NCBI GenBank assembly: GCA_025350505.1
Contig: JANXXS010000356.1
Location: forward strand, 1 to 33,648
DNA: 33,648 bases
Source: Burkholderiales bacterium
GTDB lineage: Bacteria; Pseudomonadota; Gammaproteobacteria; Burkholderiales; Burkholderiaceae_C
Direction: 5' to 3'
A program made the position numbers and the translations under genes. Positions 17,925 through 28,944 of this stretch are shown here, piece by piece (position 1 is the first letter of the stretch; every line of letters starts with the position of its first letter). The notes under the pieces were generated by a model. It ran no database searches. It had not been told where the DNA came from and worked only from the letters and a program-made list of their open reading frames with translations.

Positions 17925-19123
17925 CGCCCCACCGCCTTTCTCGAACCGTCCTCGAAGACCTCGTCGTCGCGCAGCACGGTGCCGCGCTCGTCGAGCTCGC
18001 GCTCGCGCCTGATGCGGCCGCGCTCGTCGTAGATGCGCTCGCCGCGCAGCCGCCCTTCGGCATCGAAGCTCTGGTGCGTGCCGGTCGGTTGTTCGCTCCT
18101 GCCGCCGGCCGCTGCGACCCGCCACGCGCCCTCGAACGACTTCTTGCCGTTGTCGTGAAAGCGCGTTTCGCGGCGCAGCGCGCTGCCGTCGACGGCGACG
18201 AACTCGATGCGCTCGCGCGGCTGCCCGTTCAGGTACCAGCTCGCCTCGGAGACGAGCTCGCCGCCGCGCTCGCCGGCGCGCCAGCGCCGCTCGCGCACCA
18301 GCTTGCCCGACTCGTGGAATTCCTGGTCGAGCGTCGTGATCCGCCTGGGCCGCTCTCCGGACAGCGTCAACCACTGCACCACGTGGCGCTTCGTGCCGTC
18401 GACGGCGAACGAGCGCTCGACACCGCCGGCCGTCGTCACTTCCATCAGCTCGCGGACCGCGCCGTTGTCCCACAGCGTTTCGCTCTTCCTGCGCTCGCCG
18501 CGCTCGAACGAGACGCGAGCGCGCGGCTGGCCCTTGCTGGCGTAAAGCGTGACCGTCGATGCGGCGCCGGTGTGGCCGCAGGCCGCCTTGTCGTCGAAGT
18601 CGCTGCCGAGCATCGGCCGTGTTGCGCAGCGCAGCTCGGCAAGCTGGCCCTGGGCATTGAACTCGGCGACCGCCTGTTCGCGATCGTCGTCGCCGTAGCC
18701 GGCGACGCGCTTCAGCTGGCCGCTCGGATACCAGCTGCGTGCGAGCCCGGTGTTGCGGCCGTCGCGGTAGGTTTCTTCCCTGACAAGCACCGGCTTGCCG
18801 CCGGCCTCGACGCGGCTCCATTCGCGCGCCAGACCGTCCTGGTTGCCGCGCTCGTTGACATGGTGCTCGCGCTCGAGCGCGCCGTCCTTGAACCAGCGGA
18901 CCACGCCCATGAATTTGCCGCGCTGCAGCTCCTGCTCGCGAACCACTGGGCCGCCTTCACCCTCGCGGCAGCGCATCAGGCCGGTCTTGCCTTCGGTGGT
19001 GTAGCCGTTGCTCGGGTTGACCGGCTGGCCGTTCAGCTCGCAGACCTGGACCGCGAGCGCCGGCGCGGCGAAGCACGCCGCGGCAAGGGCGAGGCCGGTC
19101 GGGAAAGCGAGTGAGTGCAGCAC
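17921..19123 (-). CDS. Exported MORN/YwqK-type repeat protein
   Basis: A 400-residue protein with a Sec signal peptide ([20 protein letters not shown]). The rest consists of irregular beta-hairpin repeats of the form x-W/F-x-x-G-x-L/K-x-R/E ([60 protein letters not shown]). This is the pattern of MORN-variant repeats often annotated as YwqK family antitoxin. That name is not evidence of a toxin-antitoxin role, and no toxin candidate is adjacent. It is likely periplasmic or surface-exposed. Start is GTG at 19123; the Shine-Dalgarno is weak (AGAAGG, rather far). It lies 43 bases after the phospholipase D-like gene and overlaps the GMC gene. Confidence 0.8.
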   Translation of the reverse strand: MLHSLAFPTGLALAAACFAAPALAVQVCELNGQPVNPSNGYTTEGKTGLMRCREGEGGPVVREQELQRGKFMGVVRWFKDGALEREHHVNERGNQDGLAREWSRVEAGGKPVLVREETYRDGRNTGLARSWYPSGQLKRVAGYGDDDREQAVAEFNAQGQLAELRCATRPMLGSDFDDKAACGHTGAASTVTLYASKGQPRARVSFERGERRKSETLWDNGAVRELMEVTTAGGVERSFAVDGTKRHVVQWLTLSGERPRRITTLDQEFHESGKLVRERRWRAGERGGELVSEASWYLNGQPRERIEFVAVDGSALRRETRFHDNGKKSFEGAWRVAAAGGRSEQPTGTHQSFDAEGRLRGERIYDERGRIRRERELDERGTVLRDDEVFEDGSRKAVGR

Positions 19124-19166
19124 GCGCGGATTGTGCCGCGCACCTTCTGCGGGTTTTCGAGGATGC

Positions 19167-20849
19167 TCAGAGCAACTGGTCGGAGACGAACCAGCCGAGC
19201 AGCATGTTGTGCAGGCGCAGCCACAACGAGGACTCGGGCTCGACGGTGAGGATCATTTCCTTGTCGTCGTCGATGGTCAGCCATTGCAGGTCCCGGCTCT
19301 TCGGCGCGAAGCGCACCTTGTAGGCGCCCTCGAGCTTGCTGATGTTGATGACGCGCAGCAACTCCTTGGCCAGCGCCGGGTTGTCGATGAACATGCCGAA
19401 CTCGGTGTTGGTGCTGGCCGAGCGCGGGTCCAGGTTCATCGAGCCGATGAAGATGATCCGCTTGTCGATGATCGCCGTCTTGGCGTGGAGGCGACCGAGC
19501 GAGGTGCCGAACATGCCGAGCCGCTTCGTCATCGACGTGCGCGTCGGGCTCAGCTCGTAGAGGTCGACACCGGCGTCGAGCATCGCCGGGCGATAGCGGG
19601 CATAGCCGTTGTGCACCAGCGGCTCGTCAGTGGCGGCGAGCGAGTTGGTGATCACCGTCACCTTGACCTTGTCGGCTTCCAGTTTGCGGATCGACGCCAG
19701 GCCGGCCTCGCCCGGGATCATGTAGGGAGAGGTGAGGACGAGGTCGCTCTTCGCCTGCCAGACCTGCATCATCACGTTGTTCGTGACGCTCATCTCGAAG
19801 GCGATCTTCGGCGTCATCGACAGGAGCTTTTCGGGCGGATCGGCGAAGGCGCGCGCCGTGCCCCATTCCAGGCCGACCTGGCCGGTGTCGAAGTCTTCGC
19901 TGAGCGGGCCGTAGCCGAGCAGGTCGACCGCCGGCGGGTCGACGGCCGGCGAGGGCGGCAGGCTCGCCAGCAGCGTCTCGAAGGCCTTCAGCCGTACGGC
20001 CGGGTCGCCGATCGGTTCGCCCACCGCGTCGATCGGGTAGACGACCTCGCTGTTCCAGTAGCGGTCGAAGATCGCCGACATGTCCTTGACGACCGCGCCC
20101 ATGACGAACGCGTCCATGTCGACGAAGTTCGAATCGGCGCTGCGCAGGAAGTACTCGTCGGCGATGTTTCGCCCGCCGACCACGGCCATCACGCCGTCGG
20201 CCAGGAACATCTTGTTGTGCATGCGATGGTTGAGCCGCCCGAAGTCGAAGATCGAGGCGGTGTAGCGCCCGGCGACGCCGCTGCCCCGGGCGCAGCAGAA
20301 CGGGTTGAAAAGCCGCACCTCGAAGTTCGGGTACGACGACAGGCCGCGCAGCAGCAGGTCGGTATGCGTGGTGTAGAGGTCGTCGACAAGCAGGCGCACG
20401 CGCACCCCGCGTACCGAAGCGTCTCGCAGCGCGGTCATGAGGAGCCGCCCGGTCGGGTCGTTCTCGAACTGGTAGTACTGGACGTCGAGCGTGTGGGTGG
20501 CGCGCTGCGCGAGCTGGATCCGGGTGTCGAGCGAGAAGGCGCCGAGCGGCATCAGGCGCACGCCGGTCTGGTCGGGAGCCGGCGACGAGGCGCGGGCGAT
20601 CTTGACCAGCGGGCTGTCCGGGTCGAGCGGCAGCGCCAGCGTGTCGGTCTTGCCGACGTTGGCGGGCAGCGTGCCGCAGCCCGCCATGCAGACCGCGCCG
20701 GCGGCCAGCGCTGCCGCGGCCAGCCGCTCCAGCCAGCCGGGCCGCCGCAGCGGGACGCCGGCCGCATGGGCGGTGGCGAATCGCCGGAATGCATCGGCTT
20801 GTCGCGGTTTCTCGTAAGATGAAGAACGCGCCAAATCGGAGGCTGCCAT
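19167..20849 (-). CDS. Phospholipase D superfamily lipoprotein, ClsC-like cardiolipin synthase
   Basis: A protein of about 560 residues with two HKD catalytic motifs: H211-x-K213-x4-D218 (HNKMFLADG) and H455-x-K457-x4-D462 (LHAKTAIIDK). The flanking VVGGRNIADEYF and GSMNLDPRSASTNTE are like those of ClsC/YmdC cardiolipin synthases, which join phosphatidylglycerol with a second phospholipid. The N-terminus has a basic stretch, a hydrophobic segment and a lipobox (CMAGC, Cys about residue 58), so it is probably a membrane-anchored lipoprotein. The start is uncertain: ATG at 20849 overlaps the divergent peroxiredoxin start by two bases, leaving no room for its own leader; TTG at 20834 or a later non-ATG start is possible. 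It appears to head the leftward operon. Confidence 0.85.
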   Translation of the reverse strand: MAASDLARSSSYEKPRQADAFRRFATAHAAGVPLRRPGWLERLAAAALAAGAVCMAGCGTLPANVGKTDTLALPLDPDSPLVKIARASSPAPDQTGVRLMPLGAFSLDTRIQLAQRATHTLDVQYYQFENDPTGRLLMTALRDASVRGVRVRLLVDDLYTTHTDLLLRGLSSYPNFEVRLFNPFCCARGSGVAGRYTASIFDFGRLNHRMHNKMFLADGVMAVVGGRNIADEYFLRSADSNFVDMDAFVMGAVVKDMSAIFDRYWNSEVVYPIDAVGEPIGDPAVRLKAFETLLASLPPSPAVDPPAVDLLGYGPLSEDFDTGQVGLEWGTARAFADPPEKLLSMTPKIAFEMSVTNNVMMQVWQAKSDLVLTSPYMIPGEAGLASIRKLEADKVKVTVITNSLAATDEPLVHNGYARYRPAMLDAGVDLYELSPTRTSMTKRLGMFGTSLGRLHAKTAIIDKRIIFIGSMNLDPRSASTNTEFGMFIDNPALAKELLRVINISKLEGAYKVRFAPKSRDLQWLTIDDDKEMILTVEPESSLWLRLHNMLLGWFVSDQLL

Positions 20850-21384
20850 GAAGAAACTCATTGCGTTCCTGGGATTGCTTGTCTCGCTGACGACATCGTC
20901 ATACGCAGCATTGGATGTCGGAGATGCAGCACCCAACTTTACAGCGCAGGCGGCGCTGGCGGGAAAGGTGTACAAGTTTTCGCTCGCCGATTCCCTGGCC
21001 AAGGGGCCGGTCGTGCTCTACTTCTTCCCCGCTGCGTTCTCGGTGGGTTGCTCGATCGAAGCGCACGAGTTCGCCGAGTCGATCGCCAAGTTCGAGGCGC
21101 TCGGCGCCACCGTGATCGGCGTCTCGAGCGACGACATCGACACCCTCGGCAAGTTCTCGGTGCAGGCCTGCCAGGGCAAGTTCCCGGTCGCTTCCGACAA
21201 CTCGCAGAGCATCATGAAATCGTACGACGCCATCATGGCGCTGAAGCCGGACTTCGCCAACCGCATTTCCTACGTGATCGCGCCGAACGGCAAGGTCCTC
21301 TACAACTACCAGAGCCTGAACCCGAGCCGGCATGTCGAGAAGACGCTCGCCGCGGTGAAGGACTTCTCGAAGGCGCACCCATGA
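20848..21384 (+). CDS. Exported peroxiredoxin (AhpC/TSA family)
   Basis: A 178-residue thioredoxin-fold peroxidase with a signal peptide (MKKLIAFLGLLVSLTTSSYA), so it should act in the periplasm, unlike most peroxiredoxins. The peroxidatic cysteine is C68 in FPAAFSVGCSIEAHEF, aligned with the PxxxTxxC loop. C108 (VQACQGKFP) could be the resolving cysteine, as in atypical 2-Cys (BCP/PrxQ-like) enzymes. VGDAAPNFT at residues 24-32 is the usual N-terminal strand. The start has GGAGG five to six bases upstream. It diverges from the phospholipase D-like gene and is coupled by an ATGA overlap to the next gene. A role in protecting envelope lipids from peroxides fits the neighbours but is inference. 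Confidence 0.9.
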   Translation: MKKLIAFLGLLVSLTTSSYAALDVGDAAPNFTAQAALAGKVYKFSLADSLAKGPVVLYFFPAAFSVGCSIEAHEFAESIAKFEALGATVIGVSSDDIDTLGKFSVQACQGKFPVASDNSQSIMKSYDAIMALKPDFANRISYVIAPNGKVLYNYQSLNPSRHVEKTLAAVKDFSKAHP

Positions 21385-21974
21385 CGTTTCCCATGCTGTT
21401 TTCGCGGCGCTCGCTCGCCCTCCTCGTGGCCGCTTGTGCCCTGGCCGGATCGGCCGTCGCGGTGCCGTTCCCGCCGGCGCCCGAGCCATCGCTGCACCAG
21501 GAGCTGTCGGACGCGCGCTGGCCGGCCGACATCGTCATCGTCGCCGACCGCTATATCACCAGCTACCCGAACGGGCCGGCGGCGGCGTTGGCGCGTGCCG
21601 ACCTGGAGAAGGCGCGCAACACCAAGCGGCTCCTCGAGCGCAGCGACATTCGCCTCTATCGCGGCGACTTTCTCGTGCGCGGTGCGGCGACGAGCCTCGT
21701 CGACGACGTGCGCAAGGCGGCGCTCGCCGACAAGGAAGCGGCGGCGCGCATGGCGCGGCTGTACCGCGACGGCGACGGCGGCGTCGAGGCCAATCCCTCG
21801 CGCTACGTCGGCTGGCTGCAGTACGCCGCCGCGCTCGGCAACGCCTCGGCCAGCTACGAGCTGGCCGTCTTCTACCGCAAGTCCGACCAGCCGGCGCTGG
21901 CTGCACCCTACGAGGCGCGCGCGGAAGAGCTCGGCTTCAAGGCGCCGAACGCGCTCGACAACGTCCGCAAGTGA
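21381..21974 (+). CDS. Exported Sel1/TPR-like repeat protein
   Basis: A 197-residue protein with a Sec signal peptide (FSRRSLALLVAACALAGSAVA). The C-terminal part (about residues 110-190) has helix-pair repeats of Sel1 type: KEAAARMARLYRDGDGGVEA, then RYVGWLQYAAALGNASASYELAVFY. Such repeats mediate protein-protein contacts. The N-terminal half, HQELSDARWPADIVIVADRY, is not recognised. The ATG overlaps the peroxiredoxin stop (ATGA), so the two are coupled and may work together in the periplasm. No enzymatic motif is seen. Confidence 0.75.
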   Translation: MTFPMLFSRRSLALLVAACALAGSAVAVPFPPAPEPSLHQELSDARWPADIVIVADRYITSYPNGPAAALARADLEKARNTKRLLERSDIRLYRGDFLVRGAATSLVDDVRKAALADKEAAARMARLYRDGDGGVEANPSRYVGWLQYAAALGNASASYELAVFYRKSDQPALAAPYEARAEELGFKAPNALDNVRK

Positions 21975-21984
21975 GGGCGCGGCT

Positions 21985-22401
21985 ATGACGGCATCGCGCC
22001 TGACCCTGGCGCAGGCGGGCGTGGCCTATCTCGCCGTGCTGGTCGCCGTGGCCGTGCTCGACGCGGTCTGGCTCGGCGTGCTGACCAAGGACCTGTACCG
22101 GCGCGAGATGGGCAGCCTGATGGCCGACTCGTTCCGTGCCGTTCCGGCGGCCCTCTTCTACATCCTCTATCCGGTCGCCCTGGTCTACCTGGTGCTGGGC
22201 AACCAGCCCGCGGGCTGGCTCGACGCGGCCCTGCGCTCGGCCGTGCTCGGCTTGGCCGCCTACGGCGTCTACAACCTCACCAACCTGGCCATCGTGCGCG
22301 ACTGGCCGCTCGGGCTCAGCCTGATCGACTGGACCTGGGGCGGCGTTGTCTCGGCGCTGGCCGGCAGCGCCGGCTACTGGGCGAGCTGGGGCCGCAGCTA
22401 G
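21985..22401 (+). CDS. DUF2177 family integral membrane protein
   Basis: A 138-residue protein with four predicted transmembrane helices (about residues 12-34, 50-72, 80-100 and 112-134). It contains the family features LDAVWLGVLTKDLYRREMG near the first helix, PAALFYILYPVALVYLV, and GVYNLTNLAIVRDWP. DUF2177 proteins are small inner-membrane proteins of unknown function. GAGG sits upstream of the ATG and the gap to the previous gene is only ten bases, so it is the third gene of the peroxiredoxin operon. Its stop is nine bases from the stop of the convergent sorbosone dehydrogenase-like gene, with no terminator hairpin between. Confidence 0.85.
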   Translation: MTASRLTLAQAGVAYLAVLVAVAVLDAVWLGVLTKDLYRREMGSLMADSFRAVPAALFYILYPVALVYLVLGNQPAGWLDAALRSAVLGLAAYGVYNLTNLAIVRDWPLGLSLIDWTWGGVVSALAGSAGYWASWGRS

Positions 22402-22410
22402 CGCCCCGGG

Positions 22411-23760
22411 TCAGCGCGCCGCGACCCGCGGCGGGCCACCGGTGACGCGCCAGATCGTGTTGCCGACATCGTCGGCGACGAGCAGGGCGCCGGTCCTGTC
22501 GATGGCCACGCCGACCGGCCGGCCGAAGGCGTCGCCGTCGGCGCTGAGAAAGCCGCTCAGCACGTCGATCGGGTCGCCTTGTGGCCGGCCGTCGACGAAC
22601 GGCACGAAGATCACCTTGTAGCCGCTGTGCGGGCGGCGGTTCCAGGAGCCGTGCTGGCCGACGAACATACCGTTCGCGAAGGGGGCCGGCAGACTCGTCC
22701 CTTGCGACGACGCGAGGCCGAGCGAGGCGGTGTGCGGACCGAGCGCGTAGTCGGGCGCGATCGCCTTGACCACCATCTCCGGGTGCGGCGGCTGGACCCG
22801 CGCATCGACGTTCTGGCCGCAATAGCTGAACGGCCAGCCGTAGAAGGCGCCGTCGCGGACCGAGGTGAGGTAGTCGGGCACCAGGTCGCTGCCGATCTCG
22901 TCGCGCTCGTTGGCGACCGTCCAGAGCGTCGCCGACCCGGGCGCCGCGCCCGTCCAGGCCATGCCGTTCGGGTTGCGCAAGCCAGACGCGAAAATGCGGT
23001 GCGTACCGGTGGCGCGGTCGATCTCCCAGATCGCGGCGCGACCCTCTTCGGCGGCGAGGCCGTTTTCGCCGACGTTGCTGTTCGAGCCGACGGTCGCATA
23101 GAGCTTCGTGCCGTCGGCGCTGGCGATCAGGTTCTTGGTCCAGTGGTGGTTGATCGGGCCGGCGGGCAGGTCGACGAGCTTGGTGCCCGTGCCGTCGAGG
23201 TGCGTCTGGCCGGACGTATAGGCGAAGCGAACCACCGCGTCGGAGTTGGCGATGTAGAAGTCGCTGCCGACCAGCGCCATGCCGAACGGCGAGCTGAGGT
23301 GCTCGAGGAATACCGTCTTCGTTTCCGCAGTGCCGTCGGCGCGCAGGCCGCGCAGCAGGGTGATGCGGTCGGCACTCGGCGTGCCGGCGCCGGCCCGCTT
23401 CATGACCTGGCGCATGACGAAGCCGCGAATGCCCTTGCCGTCTTCTGGCTTCGGCGGCGCATTGGTCTCGGCGACGAGCACGTCGCCGTTCGGCAGCACG
23501 TAGATCCAGCGCGGGTGGTCGAGCCCGGCAGCGTAGGCGAGCACCGACAGGCCAGCCGCCGCGACCGGCCGGGCGCCGTCGCTCCAGCCCTTGGCTGGCG
23601 CGATGTTCATCGTCGGCAACAAGGTCTTGTGCGGCGCCGGCAGTTGCGGCGACGGGCCGAAGCCGGCGGCCACCGGCAAGGTCGCGGTTTCGCCGCAGCC
23701 GGCAAGCAGCACAGCGGCGGCGAACGGGAGGATCGGGAAGAGGCGGGGCGACGGTTTCAT
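22411..23760 (-). CDS. PQQ-dependent sugar dehydrogenase-like lipoprotein (sorbosone dehydrogenase family)
   Basis: A 449-residue six-bladed beta-propeller protein of the soluble glucose / L-sorbosone dehydrogenase family. The N-terminus is a lipoprotein signal ([17 protein letters not shown]), so it is lipid-anchored and exported. Family features include [71 protein letters not shown] and the C-terminal [16 protein letters not shown] and calcium are the usual cofactors and a sugar or aldose is the usual substrate, but many family members are uncharacterised. It is a single-gene unit. Start at 23760 is chosen for the signal peptide; the frame is open further upstream. Confidence 0.88.
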   Translation of the reverse strand: MKPSPRLFPILPFAAAVLLAGCGETATLPVAAGFGPSPQLPAPHKTLLPTMNIAPAKGWSDGARPVAAAGLSVLAYAAGLDHPRWIYVLPNGDVLVAETNAPPKPEDGKGIRGFVMRQVMKRAGAGTPSADRITLLRGLRADGTAETKTVFLEHLSSPFGMALVGSDFYIANSDAVVRFAYTSGQTHLDGTGTKLVDLPAGPINHHWTKNLIASADGTKLYATVGSNSNVGENGLAAEEGRAAIWEIDRATGTHRIFASGLRNPNGMAWTGAAPGSATLWTVANERDEIGSDLVPDYLTSVRDGAFYGWPFSYCGQNVDARVQPPHPEMVVKAIAPDYALGPHTASLGLASSQGTSLPAPFANGMFVGQHGSWNRRPHSGYKVIFVPFVDGRPQGDPIDVLSGFLSADGDAFGRPVGVAIDRTGALLVADDVGNTIWRVTGGPPRVAAR

Positions 23761-23972
23761 CGACGGGATCCGGAACGAAAGTGCACGACTGTCGCGCGAG
23801 GCCCGGCCCCGCATCGTAGGTCGGCGCCGGTTTCGCCTGTCGGTGGTGCCCGCCAACGGGGCGCGGCGGCGGCCCGCGAAGAAAGCGTCGCGTCCGCGAA
23901 CGAGCGCACGAACCGCGCCAGCGTCGCGCGCCCGCCGATGCCACACTCGATGCACGATCTTCAGGAGTCGCC

Positions 23973-24173
23973 ATGCCGCGCAGCCCCCGACCCTCCGCCC
24001 GTCCGCTGAAGCTCTACGTCGCGGGCCACGCGTCGCTGCTCGCCGGTGCCTGGGTCATGCACGTCTCGGGCTCGACGCTGCCGATGGCCCTCGGCGCCTC
24101 GGCCTGCCTGATGCTGACCGTCCCCCTGGTTCGTCACTTCATGGCGAAGAAGGCGCAAGCGCGACGCGTGTAG
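23973..24173 (+). CDS. Small membrane protein, unknown function
   Basis: A 66-residue protein with a basic N-terminus ([18 protein letters not shown]) and two hydrophobic stretches at about residues 16-32 and 37-54, then a basic tail ([12 protein letters not shown]). This suggests a two-helix inner-membrane hairpin with cytoplasmic ends. The ATG has AGGAG six bases upstream, good support for a gene this short. No family is recognised. It diverges from the sorbosone dehydrogenase-like gene, with 212 bases between them in which I see no clear promoter, and lies 120 bases before the stress-protein-like gene. Confidence 0.65.
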   Translation: MPRSPRPSARPLKLYVAGHASLLAGAWVMHVSGSTLPMALGASACLMLTVPLVRHFMAKKAQARRV

Positions 24174-24293
24174 GAGCGAGCCGACGACGCGGGCTCCGCC
24201 CAGACGACCGGCGCGTGGCACCCAGGCCGCTACGACGGCGTGGCCGGCTGCGCCAACCTTCGCTTCCTGATTTCACCCACCAGGAGCGAAAAG

Positions 24294-24815
24294 ATGGCCA
24301 CCCACCACAAACCCATGCTGACCGGGCTGTTCCGCGACCGCGACAGCGCCGAGCGCGCCTACCAGTCGATCTCGGACCGCGGCTACGGGCGCGATGACGT
24401 CGACCTCGTGATGTCCGACGACACACGCCAGCGCCACTTCACGAGCACCGACGGCCGCCAGACCGAGCTCGGCAACAAGGCTGCCGAAGGCGCCGGTATC
24501 GGCGGCGCGATTGGCGGCAGCCTCGGCGCCATCGCCGCGGCGATCGCGGCAGTCGGCACGACCATCGCCTTGCCCGGCCTCGGCCTCGTCATTGCCGGTC
24601 CGCTCGCGGCGGCGATCGCCGGCGCCGGCGCGGCCACCGGCGGCATCGTCGGCGCGCTGATCGGCTGGGGCATTCCGGAAGAACGCGTCAAGGAGTACGA
24701 CAAGGGCATCCGCGAAGGCGGCATCCTGATGGCGGTGCGCCCGCGCAGCGACGAGGACGCGAGCTTCTTCGAGGAGTCGTGGAAGGCCAACCGCGGCGAG
24801 CACGTCTACCGGTAA
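24294..24815 (+). CDS. Glycine-zipper general-stress-like protein (YflT-type N-terminus)
   Basis: A 173-residue protein. Residues about 8-50 (LTGLFRDRDSAERAYQSISD) resemble the YflT/general stress protein 17M-like ferredoxin fold. Residues about 62-130 are a long Gly/Ala stretch (GAGIGGAIGGSLGAIAAAIA) of glycine-zipper type that probably inserts in or associates with the membrane. A C-terminal return to the first fold follows (EYDKGIREGGILMAVRPRSD). AGGAG lies seven bases before the ATG. Its 3' end overlaps the convergent S10 peptidase-like gene by ten bases. Related proteins are often stress-induced; no regulatory site is visible to confirm it here. Confidence 0.8.
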   Translation: MATHHKPMLTGLFRDRDSAERAYQSISDRGYGRDDVDLVMSDDTRQRHFTSTDGRQTELGNKAAEGAGIGGAIGGSLGAIAAAIAAVGTTIALPGLGLVIAGPLAAAIAGAGAATGGIVGALIGWGIPEERVKEYDKGIREGGILMAVRPRSDEDASFFEESWKANRGEHVYR

Positions 24816-26617
24816 ACGTCGGCCCTGCGTTCGGCGATCTTCCGTTCGACCAGGGCCTTCAGCGCCGCACCGCTCGGTGACGGCGCGGCAGGCGCGATGC
24901 GCAGGGCAGGCGGCAGGTAAGGGTCGCCGCCCTGCGCGAGTGCGCTCCGGTCTTCGGATTTTGTCGGCGCGGCAGGGACGACGCGCGTCGGCGGCACACG
25001 GACCTTCGGCACAGGCGCGGTCGCCGACACGGCGGCGGAATGCGCGGCTGCAACCGCCGTGTCGGCGACGGCCATCGGCGGCGCTGCCGCGATCATGGCG
25101 GCGACGTCGGCCTTGATGCGCGGCCGCGAGCCGTCGTCGAGATAGGTCATGTGGCCGCCCGCATAGACGCGCAGGGCGAGTCCGGGTTGCGCGCCGAGCC
25201 GGGCCGCATCGAGCTCGGTCTGGCGGAACGGCGTTGCCAGGTCGTGATAGCCGGCCAGCGACAAGGTTTTCAGGCTCGGGCGCTGTGCGATCGCGGCAGC
25301 GAGATCCGGAATGGTATCGGGCAGCGCCCGACCGTCGTGCGAGAAGTCCCAGCTGTCGATCGCGTTCGAGAGCAGCGTGTAGCCGGCGGTCGCCGTGTAT
25401 TGCAGCTCGTTCGTGAACAGGCTGTTCGCCGCGGCGGCGAAGGGCGCGGCGACGAGCGTCGACGACGGATCGCCGCCGGCCGCCAGCGCGCTGCCGGTCG
25501 GCGCCGCGATGCGCGCGTCGTAGCGGCCGAGCAGCTGGCCGGCGATGAGGCGATTGCGAAACGTCGTCGCGTCGAGGTCGACGTTGGTCGTCCACGCGTC
25601 GAGCGGGGCGCCGGTGAGGTCGACCAGCTGATTCAGCAGCGCCGGCGAGGCCGGCTGGCGAAATTGCACCCAGGCCGTCGCCGCCGGTCCGAAGCTGGCG
25701 ACGCTGAAATCGCGCAACTGCTGCGCGTAGGCATCGGCGTCGGTCGGCACGGGATGGGTCAGGGAGAACCATGAGCCGACCATGCCGTAGCTCGGGAAGC
25801 TGCCTTCGCAACTGATTGCTGCGGGGATGCCGTTCACATCGCAGTTCGAGTTGTAGTCGAGCACCGACGACTGCAGCACGACGCCGTCGAGGCGCATCGC
25901 CGCGGCGACCATCAGGTGGGCGAGCACGGCCGAGCGCGTCGTGCCGTAGGACTCGCCGAACAGATAGGTCGGCGAGGCCGTCCGCTGGTTGACGGCGGCG
26001 TAGCGGGCGATGAAGTCGCGCATCACGGCGGCGTCGCTGTCGACGCCCCAGAAGCTCTGGTTCTGGAACGGCGCGATCGCTTCCGAATAACCGGTGCCGA
26101 CGGCGTCGACAAAGACGAGGTCGGCGATGTCGATCAGGCTTTCGGCGTTGTCGACCAGCGAGAACGGTTGCGGCACGTTGCGCGACGGGGCGTGCGTGAC
26201 GATGCGACGTGGCGCGAACGAGCCGAGGTGCAGCCAGACCGTCGCCGAGCCGGGCCCGCCGTTGTAGAAGTAGACGACCGGCCGGTTCGGACCGGACAGC
26301 GCCGGCACCGTGTAGGCGACGTAGAACATCGAGGCCTCGAGCGCACCGCTGACCGGCGCACGCGCAATGAGATGGCCGGTCGTCGCGGTGTAGGCGATCG
26401 GCGTGCCGGCGATGGTGACAGTGTGCGTCGTCACGGCGGCCGCCTCGTCGGGGGCGGCGAGCGAGGCGCCGGCTGCGGTCGAGTAGGGCGTCGTGTCGAC
26501 GAGGCCGGCCGGCGTGCCGTTGCTGCTGGCATTGCCGCCGCCTCCGCCGCCGCAGTCGGCGAGCCCCGCCGCGAGCAGCGTGGCGGCGCAGAGCCGGGCA
26601 AACGGACGCAGCGTCAT
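24806..26617 (-). CDS. S10 serine carboxypeptidase-like lipoprotein
   Basis: A 603-residue alpha/beta-hydrolase of peptidase family S10. The catalytic serine is S223 in FGESYGTTR, the Asp is in YHDLATPF, and the His is in GGHMTYLDD, in the expected order. The oxyanion region FYNGGPGSATVWLHLGSF is clear. The N-terminus is a lipoprotein signal ending LADC, followed by a glycine run, so it should be anchored outside the cytoplasm. After the hydrolase domain (from about residue 495) there is a 110-residue Ala/Pro-rich, low-complexity tail that most relatives lack. GAGG precedes the ATG, and the FKBP gene ends eight bases upstream, so it closes the glnS-FKBP operon. Carboxypeptidase activity is inferred from the triad only. 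Confidence 0.87.
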   Translation of the reverse strand: MTLRPFARLCAATLLAAGLADCGGGGGGNASSNGTPAGLVDTTPYSTAAGASLAAPDEAAAVTTHTVTIAGTPIAYTATTGHLIARAPVSGALEASMFYVAYTVPALSGPNRPVVYFYNGGPGSATVWLHLGSFAPRRIVTHAPSRNVPQPFSLVDNAESLIDIADLVFVDAVGTGYSEAIAPFQNQSFWGVDSDAAVMRDFIARYAAVNQRTASPTYLFGESYGTTRSAVLAHLMVAAAMRLDGVVLQSSVLDYNSNCDVNGIPAAISCEGSFPSYGMVGSWFSLTHPVPTDADAYAQQLRDFSVASFGPAATAWVQFRQPASPALLNQLVDLTGAPLDAWTTNVDLDATTFRNRLIAGQLLGRYDARIAAPTGSALAAGGDPSSTLVAAPFAAAANSLFTNELQYTATAGYTLLSNAIDSWDFSHDGRALPDTIPDLAAAIAQRPSLKTLSLAGYHDLATPFRQTELDAARLGAQPGLALRVYAGGHMTYLDDGSRPRIKADVAAMIAAAPPMAVADTAVAAAHSAAVSATAPVPKVRVPPTRVVPAAPTKSEDRSALAQGGDPYLPPALRIAPAAPSPSGAALKALVERKIAERRADVYR

Positions 26618-26625
26618 GAGGTGCC

Positions 26626-27089
26626 TCAGCGCGGGTTGATCTCGAGCAACTCGATCTCGAAATGAAGCGTCGCGTTGGGCGGGATCACGCCGCCCGCGCC
26701 GCGCTCGCCATAGGCGATCGATGCCGGGCAGACCAGCTTCGCCTTGCCGCCGACCTTCATGTGCTGCACGCCCTCGGTCCAGCACGGGATGACGCGGCCG
26801 AGCGGAAAGGTCGCCGGCGCATTGCGCGCGTACGAACTGTCGAACTCCTTGCCGTCGGGAAAGGTGCCGCGATAGTTCACCTTGACCGTGTCTGCCGCCG
26901 TCGGGCTCGGCCCCTTGCCTTCGCGCAGAGCGGTGTAGACGAGGCCGCTCGGCATCGTCACGCCGCTCGCGGCAGCGGGCGCGGTCATCTGCGCCATGGC
27001 CACGGCCGTTGCGCCGAGCGCGAGCGCGGCCACGACGGCGAGGCCGATGCGGCGCGGAAAAGTGAAGGATCGACCGGTCATGGAATTGT

Positions 27090-27093
<4 letters not shown>
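26626..27093 (-). CDS. Exported FKBP-type peptidyl-prolyl cis-trans isomerase
   Basis: A 155-residue protein with a signal peptide (residues about 1-35, RRIGLAVVAALALGATAVAMA) and one FKBP domain. Key elements are VKVNYRGTFPDGKEFDSSY, FPLGRVIPCWTEGVQHMKVG, AYGERGAGGVIPPNATL and a final FEIELLEI strand. It catalyses proline isomerisation during periplasmic protein folding, like the FKBP domain of FkpA but without its dimerisation arm. The ATG at 27093 overlaps the glnS stop (ATGA) and has GGAG upstream; an internal ATG at 27081 is an alternative. Cotranscription with glnS ties a folding factor to a translation gene, probably only as a genomic convenience. Confidence 0.92.
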
Positions 27094-28895
<1,802 letters not shown>

Positions 28896-28924
28896 GAGAG
28901 GCGGGAAGCGAGCGGCATTCTAGG

Positions 28925-28944
28925 AGGAGGGGCATGCCCCTCCT
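28925..28944. repeat. Perfect 20-bp palindrome between glnS and the Tyr/Pro-repeat gene
   Basis: AGGAGGGGCATGCCCCTCCT is its own reverse complement and lies 30 bases upstream of the glnS start. As RNA it would form an eight-base-pair or longer hairpin containing GGAGG-like sequence. It is followed by TTTA on the plus strand, too short for a confident terminator. It may be a leader hairpin of glnS or a protein-binding site in the divergent region. Confidence 0.6.

Noticed and set aside
17921-19123. Toxin-antitoxin system based on the YwqK-type repeats
   Set aside because: The repeat family name alone is not evidence; the protein is exported and no small toxin gene is adjacent.
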